A stretch of DNA of 5,336 nucleotides from Hyphomicrobiales bacterium (GTDB lineage: Bacteria > Pseudomonadota > Alphaproteobacteria > Rhizobiales > Aestuariivirgaceae), in NCBI GenBank assembly GCA_023266715.1, contig JAHFPK010000207.1, positions 1 to 5,336 on the forward strand. Direction: 5' to 3'. The translations under genes were made by a program, and so were the position numbers. Below, piece after piece: positions 1-4,982 of the stretch (position 1 is its first letter; each line of letters starts with the position of its first letter). A model generated the notes under the pieces. The model saw only the letters and a program-made list of their open reading frames with translations, did not search any database and was not told the DNA's origin.

Positions 1-1168
1 CGCCGGCACCGACGGTACGTCCGCCTTCACGGATGGCGAAGCGCAGCTTCTCCTCCATGGCGATCGGCGTGATCAGTTCGACGTCAAAGGCTATGTTGTC
101 GCCCGGCATCACCATTTCCGTGCCAGCCGGCAGCGTGACCACCCCGGTCACATCGGTGGTGCGGAAATAGAACTGCGGACGATAGTTGGCAAAGAACGGC
201 GTGTGCCGGCCGCCCTCTTCCTTGGTCAGGATATAGGCTTCCGCCTTGAACTTCTTGTGGGGCTTGACTGAGCCCGGCTTGCACAGGATCTGGCCGCGCT
301 CGACACCTTCCCGGTCAATGCCGCGCAGAAGCGCACCCACATTGTCGCCCGCCTCGCCTGAATCCAACAGCTTGCGGAACATCTCGACGCCCGTGACGGT
401 CGACTTCACCGTGTCGCGGATGCCGACAATCTCCACTTCCTCGCCAACCTTCACCACCCCGCGCTCAATGCGGCCCGTGACCACCGTGCCACGTCCCGAG
501 ATCGAGAACACGTCCTCGATCGGCATCAGAAACGGCTGGTCCTTGGCCCGTTCTGGTTGCGGGATATACTTGTCGACCGCTTCCATCAGCTTGAGAATGG
601 CGTCATGGCCGATCTCCGGCGTCTTGTTCTCAAGGGCGGCCAGGGCCGAGCCCCGGATGATCGGAATGTCATCGCCGGGGAACTGGTAGGAGGTCAAGAG
701 TTCCCGCACTTCCATCTCCACGAGGTCCAGCAACTCCGGATCGTCCACCATGTCCACCTTGTTCATGAACACCACCAGCGCCGGCACGCCGACCTGGCGG
801 GCCAGCAGGATATGTTCCCGCGTCTGCGGCATCGGGCCGTCAGCCGCTGATACCACCAGAATGGCGCCGTCCATCTGGGCCGCACCGGTGATCATGTTCT
901 TCACATAGTCCGCATGCCCCGGGCAATCCACATGGGCGTAATGCCGGGCCTTGGTTTGATACTCAACATGGGCCGTCGAGATCGTGATGCCGCGGGCCCG
1001 CTCCTCCGGCGCCTTGTCGATCTGGTCATAGGCCGTATAAGTAGCCCCGCCCGTCTCCGCCAATACCTTGGTGATCGCTGCCGTCAGCGACGTCTTGCCG
1101 TGGTCAACATGGCCAATCGTGCCAATGTTGCAGTGCGGCTTGTCGCGTAGGAATTTTTCTTTGGCCAT
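1..1168 (-). CDS. tuf: Elongation factor Tu, partial (C-terminal end outside window)
   Basis: EF-Tu is the GTPase that brings aminoacyl-tRNA to the ribosomal A site in the cytoplasm. The reading frame begins at the ATG complementary to 1166-1168 (MAKEKFLRDKPHCN) and stays open for 389 codons to the left edge, ending in GGRTVGAG. The family is usually about 391-396 residues, so only a few residues and the stop are missing. All GTPase motifs are present: P-loop GHVDHGKT (residues 19-26), switch I Thr62 in RGITI, DCPGH (81-85, with catalytic His85), NKVD (136-139) and SAL (174-176). Beta-barrel domain II begins near residue 205 and domain III near 300. It is the last operon gene visible, 28 bases after fusA. 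Its codon use differs from fusA: by hand count 8 of 23 Arg codons are CGG, against 2 of about 36 in fusA, and G/C-ending codons dominate. Identity is certain; whether the genome has a second tuf cannot be seen. Confidence 0.98.
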   Translation of the reverse strand, partial: MAKEKFLRDKPHCNIGTIGHVDHGKTSLTAAITKVLAETGGATYTAYDQIDKAPEERARGITISTAHVEYQTKARHYAHVDCPGHADYVKNMITGAAQMDGAILVVSAADGPMPQTREHILLARQVGVPALVVFMNKVDMVDDPELLDLVEMEVRELLTSYQFPGDDIPIIRGSALAALENKTPEIGHDAILKLMEAVDKYIPQPERAKDQPFLMPIEDVFSISGRGTVVTGRIERGVVKVGEEVEIVGIRDTVKSTVTGVEMFRKLLDSGEAGDNVGALLRGIDREGVERGQILCKPGSVKPHKKFKAEAYILTKEEGGRHTPFFANYRPQFYFRTTDVTGVVTLPAGTEMVMPGDNIAFDVELITPIAMEEKLRFAIREGGRTVGAG

Positions 1169-1196
1169 CGGAGTGCTCCGTTAAACAAAAAGTGGA
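1169..1196 (-). promoter_or_regulatory. fusA-tuf spacer with tuf ribosome binding site
   Basis: This 28-base gap holds the Shine-Dalgarno sequence for tuf, read on the minus strand as ACGGAGC, with its GGAG about 7 bases before the ATG. The binding site lies inside a small imperfect palindrome (CGGAG-CA-CTCCG on the minus strand, 1169-1180). With a 2-base centre it cannot fold as a hairpin unless inner pairs open. No terminator or convincing separate tuf promoter is visible, which supports co-transcription with fusA. Confidence 0.6.
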
Positions 1197-3269
1197 TTAA
1201 GCGTATTTTTTCTGGACTTCCAGGGCAACCGCGCCCGGGACTTGTTCATAGTGATCGAATTGCATGGTGTAGCTGGCACGGCCCTGGCTCATCGAGCGCA
1301 AGTTGTTGATGTAACCAAACATGTTGGCCAGCGGCACCATGGCATTGACAATTTGCGCGTTGCCGCGTGCAGACGTGCCCAGGATCTGGCCACGGCGGGA
1401 ATTGAGATCGCCGATAACACCACCGAGGTAATCTTCAGGCGACGTCACTTCAACTTTCATGATCGGCTCGAGAAGAATGGCACCCGCCTTTTGCAGGCCT
1501 TCGCGCAATGCCATGCGCGAGGCGATTTCAAAGGCGATAGCCGAAGAGTCAACCTCGTGATAGGCGCCATCGGTCAGCGCAATCTTGATGTCAACGATGG
1601 GGAAGCCGGCAAGAATGCCGGACCCCATGACTGAGTTGAGGCCCTTTTCAACGCCGGGGATATATTCCTTCGGCACCGTACCGCCAACAATCTGGCTTTC
1701 AAACTCGTAGCCCGCACCCTTTTCATTGGGCTCGATTTCAAGAATGACGCGGGCAAATTGACCCGTACCACCGGTCTGTTTCTTGTGGGTGTAATCAACT
1801 TCGGTCTTGCGCGTAATGGTTTCGCGGTAGGCAACCTGCGGGGCGCCAACGGTCACTTCCACCTTGTGGGTGCGTTTCAGGATATCAACCTTGATGTCGA
1901 GATGAAGTTCGCCCATGCCCTTGATGATGGTTTCGCCGGACTCCGGATCGGTGGAAACGCGGAAGGACGGATCTTCAGCAGCAAGCTTGTAGAGAGCAAC
2001 GGCCATCTTTTCCTGGTCGACCTTGGTCCTGGGTTCAACCTTCATTTCGATAACGGGCTCGGGAAATTCCATCTTTTCCAGGATAACGGGCTTGGCCGGA
2101 TCGCACAGCGTGTCACCGGTGCGTGTATCTTTCAAACCAACGAGGGCAACGATATCGCCAGCATGGGCTTCGGCAATTTCTTCGCGGTTGTTGGCATGCA
2201 TGAGAACCATGCGGCCCACGCGCTCGGTCTTGTCGCGGGTGGAATTGAGAAGAGCAATGCCCTTATGCAAAGTACCGGAATAAACGCGGCAGAAGGTGAG
2301 AACACCGTACTGGTCATCCATCAACTTGAAAGCGAGAAGCGCAAGCGGTTCCGTGTCGGAAGACGGACGGGTTGTCTCGTTGCCAGTCTTCACATCGATA
2401 CCCTTGATGGCGGGACGATCAAGCGGCGACGGCAGATAGTCAACAACCGCGTCAAGCAAGGGCTGAACACCCTTGTTCTTGAAAGCTGAACCACAGAGAA
2501 CCGGGAAGAAAGCACCGGTCAGAACCGCTTTGCGGAGAAGACGCTTGATGGTTTCGTTGTTAATCTCCTTGCCGTTCAGGAAATCTTCCGTCGCCTGCTC
2601 GTCGAGCTCGGCACAAGCTTCAATCATGTTGGCGCGGGCCGCCACGCAGGCAGCCATCATGTCAGCCGGGATTTCCTCGTCATGATAATTGGCACCGAGA
2701 GCTTCATTTTCCCAGATCACAGCTTTCATGCGAACCAGATCGATAACGCCCTTGAAATCAGCCTCCGAGCCAATCGGCAATTGAATGGGAACCGGCCGTG
2801 CGCCCAGGCGTTCCTTGATGTCGTCAAGGCACTGCTGGAAGGATGCACCGGTCTTGTCCATCTTGTTGCAGAACACGATGCGCGGAACATTGTATTTGTC
2901 GCCCTGGCGCCAGACTGTTTCCGTTTGCGGCTCAACACCCTGGTTCGAATCGAGCACGCAAACCGCGCCATCAAGCACGCGCAGCGAACGCTCAACTTCA
3001 ATGGTGAAGTCTACATGTCCGGGGGTATCGATGATGTTCAGGCGCTTGCCGTTCCAGATGGTGGTCGTGGCAGCCGAGGTAATTGTAATGCCGCGCTCCT
3101 GCTCCTGCTCCATGAAATCCATGGTGGCGGCACCGTCATGCACTTCGCCAATCTTGTGGCTCTTGCCGGAATAAAAAAGAATGCGCTCCGTCACAGTGGT
3201 CTTGCCGGCATCAATGTGGGCCATGATGCCGAAGTTCCGGTAGTTTGCAAGTTCGTGTGTGCGGGCCAT
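1197..3269 (-). CDS. fusA: Elongation factor G (translocation GTPase)
   Basis: EF-G drives movement of tRNA and mRNA through the ribosome after peptide bond formation, and helps split ribosomes with the recycling factor. The 690-residue protein is full length (family about 690-705). The GTPase motifs are complete: AHIDAGKT (residues 17-24), switch I RGITI with Thr62, DTPGH (81-85), NKMD (135-138) and GSAF (260-263). Beta-barrel domain II follows from about 300. Domain III contains the MGELHLDIKVDILKR stretch. Domain IV contains the HKKQTGGTGQFAR loop that reaches the decoding centre, and domain V ends in LEVQKKYA. The ATG is preceded on the minus strand by AGGACG at suitable spacing. The gene lies 20 bases after rpsG and 28 before tuf, the standard str operon order, which favours canonical EF-G over an EF-G2 paralogue. 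Arg codons are almost all CGC or CGT; one AGG occurs at codon 414 (2028-2030). Confidence 0.99.
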   Translation of the reverse strand: MARTHELANYRNFGIMAHIDAGKTTVTERILFYSGKSHKIGEVHDGAATMDFMEQEQERGITITSAATTTIWNGKRLNIIDTPGHVDFTIEVERSLRVLDGAVCVLDSNQGVEPQTETVWRQGDKYNVPRIVFCNKMDKTGASFQQCLDDIKERLGARPVPIQLPIGSEADFKGVIDLVRMKAVIWENEALGANYHDEEIPADMMAACVAARANMIEACAELDEQATEDFLNGKEINNETIKRLLRKAVLTGAFFPVLCGSAFKNKGVQPLLDAVVDYLPSPLDRPAIKGIDVKTGNETTRPSSDTEPLALLAFKLMDDQYGVLTFCRVYSGTLHKGIALLNSTRDKTERVGRMVLMHANNREEIAEAHAGDIVALVGLKDTRTGDTLCDPAKPVILEKMEFPEPVIEMKVEPRTKVDQEKMAVALYKLAAEDPSFRVSTDPESGETIIKGMGELHLDIKVDILKRTHKVEVTVGAPQVAYRETITRKTEVDYTHKKQTGGTGQFARVILEIEPNEKGAGYEFESQIVGGTVPKEYIPGVEKGLNSVMGSGILAGFPIVDIKIALTDGAYHEVDSSAIAFEIASRMALREGLQKAGAILLEPIMKVEVTSPEDYLGGVIGDLNSRRGQILGTSARGNAQIVNAMVPLANMFGYINNLRSMSQGRASYTMQFDHYEQVPGAVALEVQKKYA

Positions 3270-3289
3270 AATCGTAACGTCCTAAATCT
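3270..3289 (-). promoter_or_regulatory. rpsG-fusA spacer with fusA ribosome binding site
   Basis: This 20-base gap reads on the minus strand as a TTAGGACG-containing segment just upstream of the fusA ATG. The AGGA core, 8-9 bases before the start codon, is the likely Shine-Dalgarno site. There is no room for a promoter or terminator, so fusA should be translated from the rpsL-rpsG message. Confidence 0.6.
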
Positions 3290-3760
3290 TTACCAGCGGT
3301 AGTGGCTGAAAGCGCGGTTGGCTTCTGCCATCTTGTGGGTGTCTTCCCGCTTTTTCACAGCCGAACCGCGGTTGTTGGCGGCATCCATGAGTTCGCCTGA
3401 AAGCCGGTCAACCATGGTGTTTTCGTTGCGAGAGCGCGCGGCAATGATAATCCAGCGAATGGCCAGGGCCTGGCGGCGCTCGGTGCGCACTTCAACTGGA
3501 ACCTGGTAGGTGGCGCCACCAACGCGGCGCGAACGGACTTCAATGGCCGGAGCCACATTTTCAAGTGCCTGATGGAAAACCTGGACCGGATCGGTCTTGA
3601 CCTTGGCTTGGACTTTTTCCAGAGCACCGTAAACAATGCCCTCGGCAACCGATTTCTTCCCCTCATACATGAGGTTGTTCATGAATTTGGAAACCACGAG
3701 ATCGCCGAACTTCGGATCCGGGTTGATGACGCGTTTTTCTGCTCTGTGGCGACGTGACAT
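3290..3760 (-). CDS. rpsG: 30S ribosomal protein S7
   Basis: S7 is a primary binding protein of the 3' major domain of 16S rRNA; it nucleates the small-subunit head and lies near the E site. The 156-residue product has the normal bacterial length. Visible family features are the basic N-terminal arm MSRRHRAEKR, the S7 signature region around residues 16-45 (DPKFGDLVVSKFMNNLMYEG then KKSVAEGIVYGAL), the beta-hairpin at about 74-92 (EVRSRRVGGATYQVPVEVR) and the C-terminal FSHYRW. The start ATG follows a strong GAGGGAG ribosome binding site on the minus strand. It lies 17 bases after the rpsL stop and 20 bases before fusA. In E. coli, S7 represses its operon by binding a long rpsL-rpsG spacer; that spacer is absent here, so any feedback would need another target. 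Confidence 0.99.
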   Translation of the reverse strand: MSRRHRAEKRVINPDPKFGDLVVSKFMNNLMYEGKKSVAEGIVYGALEKVQAKVKTDPVQVFHQALENVAPAIEVRSRRVGGATYQVPVEVRTERRQALAIRWIIIAARSRNENTMVDRLSGELMDAANNRGSAVKKREDTHKMAEANRAFSHYRW

Positions 3761-3777
3761 GAATACTCTCCCTCGCC
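3761..3777 (-). promoter_or_regulatory. rpsL-rpsG spacer with rpsG ribosome binding site
   Basis: The 17-base gap contains a purine-rich Shine-Dalgarno sequence on the minus strand (GAGGGAGAG, followed by TATTC and the ATG). It is too short to hold the folded S7-binding translational operator known from the corresponding spacer in E. coli. Confidence 0.65.
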
Positions 3778-4149
3778 CTACTTCGGACGCTTCGCGCCGT
3801 ATTTCGACCGGCGCTGACGGCGCTTGACCACGCCTTGCGTATCGAGAATACCGCGGATGATGTGATAGCGGACACCGGGCAAATCCTTGACGCGGCCGCC
3901 ACGGATCATCACCACAGAGTGTTCCTGCAGGTTATGGCCTTCGCCTGGAATATAGCTCACAACTTCGAAGCCATTGGTGAGGCGCACCTTGGCAACCTTG
4001 CGCAACGCCGAGTTCGGCTTCTTTGGCGTTGTGGTGTAAACGCGGGTGCAAACACCGCGCTTCTGGGGGCAAGACTGCATCGCAGGAACCTTGTTGCGAT
4101 AACTCGGAACACTGCGTGGCTTACGAATGAGCTGGTTGATTGTCGGCAT
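3778..4149 (-). CDS. rpsL: 30S ribosomal protein S12
   Basis: S12 lines the decoding centre of the small subunit and affects reading accuracy. The 123-residue protein is full length, starting MPTINQLIRKPR and ending RRSKYGAKRPK. The conserved PNSALRK loop (residues 45-51) and the KDLPGVRYH loop (88-96) are intact. The two lysines whose replacement classically gives streptomycin resistance are both present (Lys43 and Lys88 counting Met, equal to Lys42 and Lys87 in E. coli mature numbering). Asp89, the residue methylthiolated by RimO in bacteria that have it, is also present. It is the first gene of the operon, 17 bases before rpsG and behind a long untranslated leader. The start is preceded only by a modest AAGG on the minus strand, 4 bases from the ATG. 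Confidence 0.99.
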   Translation of the reverse strand: MPTINQLIRKPRSVPSYRNKVPAMQSCPQKRGVCTRVYTTTPKKPNSALRKVAKVRLTNGFEVVSYIPGEGHNLQEHSVVMIRGGRVKDLPGVRYHIIRGILDTQGVVKRRQRRSKYGAKRPK

Positions 4150-4160
4150 CGGGCCTTATC
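4150..4160 (-). promoter_or_regulatory. Weak, closely spaced rpsL ribosome binding site
   Basis: On the minus strand the ATG is preceded by AAGG, then CCCG, giving a short 4-base spacing. A second purine stretch, GAAGGTAGAG, lies further upstream (about 4160-4170). The segment AGGCCC (4151-4156) that includes this site is perfectly complementary to GGGCCU at 4251-4256 in the leader, so the site could be masked by long-range pairing. That pairing is an inference from complementarity only. Confidence 0.5.
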
Positions 4161-4203
4161 TCTACCTTCGCAAAAACTGTTGAACCGGATTGCACATGAC
4201 CAA

Positions 4204-4242
4204 AAACACTGACGTGACCCGGCTCGGGATCCCTCAGTGCTC
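4204..4242 (-). terminator. Terminator-like hairpin with U tract in the rpsL leader (possible attenuator)
   Basis: On the minus strand, CACTGA (4239-4234) and TCAGTG (4212-4207) form a 6-bp outer stem that can extend outward by G-U, A-U and G-U pairs into the U run. The enclosed segment can add a CCCG/CGGG inner stem. The right arm is followed directly by five U (4206-4202), the arrangement of an intrinsic terminator. It lies between the predicted promoter and rpsL, so it would act as an attenuator of the operon. It could instead end transcripts arriving from the small upstream gene. The stem is interrupted and only moderately GC-rich, so its efficiency is uncertain. Confidence 0.4.
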
Positions 4243-4252
4243 AAAACCAGAG

Positions 4253-4280
4253 GCCCTTAAGGACATCAGTCCCTAAAGGC
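4253..4280 (-). promoter_or_regulatory. 12-bp RNA hairpin in the rpsL leader
   Basis: In the minus-strand transcript GCCUUUAGGGAC and GUCCUUAAGGGC pair over 12 consecutive positions around a UGAU loop. Two of the pairs are G-U. On the plus strand those positions would be C-A mismatches, so the structure favours a minus-strand RNA over a DNA palindrome. No U tract follows directly, so it does not look like a terminator on its own. Its apical strand can alternatively pair with the right arm of the downstream terminator-like hairpin. Confidence 0.55.
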
Positions 4281-4364
4281 ATGACCTCGAATGTCGTTTG
4301 TTGTTCACTCGCCAGCGTTTAAGGGCGCGAAGCCCAGACTGCCTGTCGCATTAGAACGAGGCGG

Positions 4365-4393
4365 GTTCTACTTGGGCGGCCACCTGCCGTCAA
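4365..4393 (-). promoter_or_regulatory. Predicted main promoter of the str operon
   Basis: On the minus strand a -35 box TTGACG (4393-4388) and a -10 box TAGAAC (4370-4365) are separated by exactly 17 bases. The TTGAC core is the hallmark of alphaproteobacterial housekeeping sigma promoters, and the -10 box keeps the important TA..A. positions. Transcription would start near 4358. The stretch just after the -10 box is rich in G and C (CCGCCTCG), as in promoters repressed by the stringent response; that regulation is an inference. It is the best match I found between the small upstream gene and rpsL. Confidence 0.6.
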
Positions 4394-4501
4394 CCCCCGA
4401 AATGCGGAATTTTCACCCGGCCGCGCCAAAAGCTGCGCAAATCGGCTGGTTTATTGCCACGCCGCCCCAAAACAGTGTTGTGGCCATGGAAAAATCCAGG
4501 G

Positions 4502-4536
4502 AAAAGAGCGGAATCAAAAGCTTGCAGGGATGATTC
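4502..4536 (-). terminator. Weak terminator candidate after the small membrane protein gene
   Basis: On the minus strand GAATCA (4536-4531) and TGATTC (4516-4511) form a 6-bp inverted repeat with a 14-base interior, starting within the stop codon of the small gene. A run of four T follows after a 5-base gap (4505-4502). The stem is AT-rich and the U tract short, so this is only a weak candidate for separating the small gene from the str operon. Confidence 0.25.
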
Positions 4537-4796
4537 TACGAGTCAAACAGCGAAAAGCCGCTTAAGGCAAGCTTGAACTCGTACCATGAGTAGTCCACGC
4601 CCGCGACAAAATAAGTACCGCCACCAACGGCCACGAACAATAAAAGCATCTTCACCATAAACCCGGCAGACAGGCTTGAGCCCTCGGATTGGCCATCATC
4701 GATTTCTGGCAAATCCGGCTCATAGAATGTTTTTTGTCCGCCACCGCCCAAACGGCGGTTAATTAAGTCTGAAGAAATACTTGTACTATGGCTCAT
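4536..4796 (-). CDS. Small single-pass membrane protein of unknown function
   Basis: I do not recognise this 86-residue protein. Its N-terminal half (residues 1-45) is polar and glycine- and serine-rich, with RRLGGGGQK near 14-22 and an acidic patch PEIDDGQSE near 30-38. One hydrophobic segment follows at about 46-67 (core MVKMLLLFVAVGGGTYFVAG). The short tail contains DYSWYEF and ends FSLFDS. There is no cleavable-looking N-terminal signal, so it is probably anchored by the single helix. The ATG at 4794-4796 is chosen because AGGG lies 6 bases upstream on the minus strand. A TTG at 4821-4823 would add nine residues and has no better ribosome binding site. The gene precedes the str operon on the same strand but is 386 bases away, with a promoter and terminator candidates in between, so it is probably transcribed separately. 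Consistent composition and a plausible start support a real gene. Confidence 0.6.
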   Translation of the reverse strand: MSHSTSISSDLINRRLGGGGQKTFYEPDLPEIDDGQSEGSSLSAGFMVKMLLLFVAVGGGTYFVAGVDYSWYEFKLALSGFSLFDS

Positions 4797-4982
4797 CCTC
4801 AGCCCTGCTCTTTTTGCAAGCAATCACGGGACTATGCTGCGGAACAACTTAACACCGTTTTAAGGTTCAAATTCAATTTGCCGCAATTCGCCCTAATTGA
4901 GCCACATCATTGCCCACCACCAGTTTCACACTTCATTTCACGGCGACACGATCATTAACTTCGAGAGAGGGAGAATCTCACA
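4797..4982. promoter_or_regulatory. Divergent intergenic region with inverted repeats
   Basis: This AT-richer region lies between the small minus-strand gene and the plus-strand VOC gene, so it should carry promoters for both. It contains an inverted repeat at 4842-4868 (GAAC, two unpaired bases, CTTAA, a 7-base centre, TTAAG, GTTC). It also contains a CAATT / CAATT / AATTG cluster at 4874-4899. I found no promoter on either strand that matches well enough to call. On the minus strand TTGCGG-N17-TTAAAA is a weak possibility. Confidence 0.35.
4963..4982 (+). promoter_or_regulatory. Ribosome binding site of the VOC-family gene
   Basis: A purine-rich stretch GAGAGAGGGAG (4963-4973) gives a good Shine-Dalgarno sequence, with its end 9 bases before the ATG at 4983. 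It overlaps the small palindrome GAGAATCTC (4971-4979), which contains a GANTC site. The alternative ATG two codons later (4989) would be 15 bases from it, so the first ATG is preferred. Confidence 0.6.

Larger units (their letters stand above)
4150..4358 (-). promoter_or_regulatory. Predicted structured 5' leader of the str operon mRNA
   Basis: If transcription begins about 7 bases beyond the -10 box, the message has a leader of about 209 nucleotides before rpsL. Read 5' to 3' on the minus strand it holds a small GGGC/GCCC hairpin (4323-4335), a 12-bp hairpin (4253-4280), a terminator-like hairpin (4204-4242) with a U tract (4202-4206), and the rpsL ribosome binding site. I find no convincing leader peptide. 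The long folded leader before a ribosomal protein operon suggests control after initiation, by attenuation or by binding of a ribosomal protein. I do not recognise it as a named RNA family. Confidence 0.45.

Noticed and set aside
246..850. Overlapping plus-strand open frames within tuf
   Set aside because: They are antisense shadows of EF-Tu, whose 389-codon frame covers the whole stretch with all family motifs.
1169..1180. Palindrome CGGAG-N2-CTCCG overlapping the tuf ribosome binding site
   Set aside because: The 2-base centre is too small for an RNA hairpin loop and the arms are only 5 bases, so I do not treat it as a regulatory structure.
1758..2489. Long open frame (243 codons) on the plus strand inside fusA
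   Set aside because: It is fully antisense to the highly conserved EF-G sequence, has no ribosome binding site or recognisable domain, and is explained by codon bias of the real gene. The same applies to the open frames at 2682-3302, 1242-1634 and 3835-4212.
3778..4149. Possible streptomycin-resistance substitution in S12
   Set aside because: Both classical lysines (43 and 88 counting Met) and the surrounding loops are wild type.
4291..4533. 80-codon plus-strand open frame in the rpsL upstream region
   Set aside because: It lies antisense to the predicted promoter and leader, has no well-spaced ribosome binding site, and its product has no recognisable feature. It is probably chance.
4797..4823. 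Extended TTG start for the small membrane protein
   Set aside because: The ATG at 4796 has AGGG at good spacing; the TTG start would place that site inside the coding region and gains nothing recognisable.
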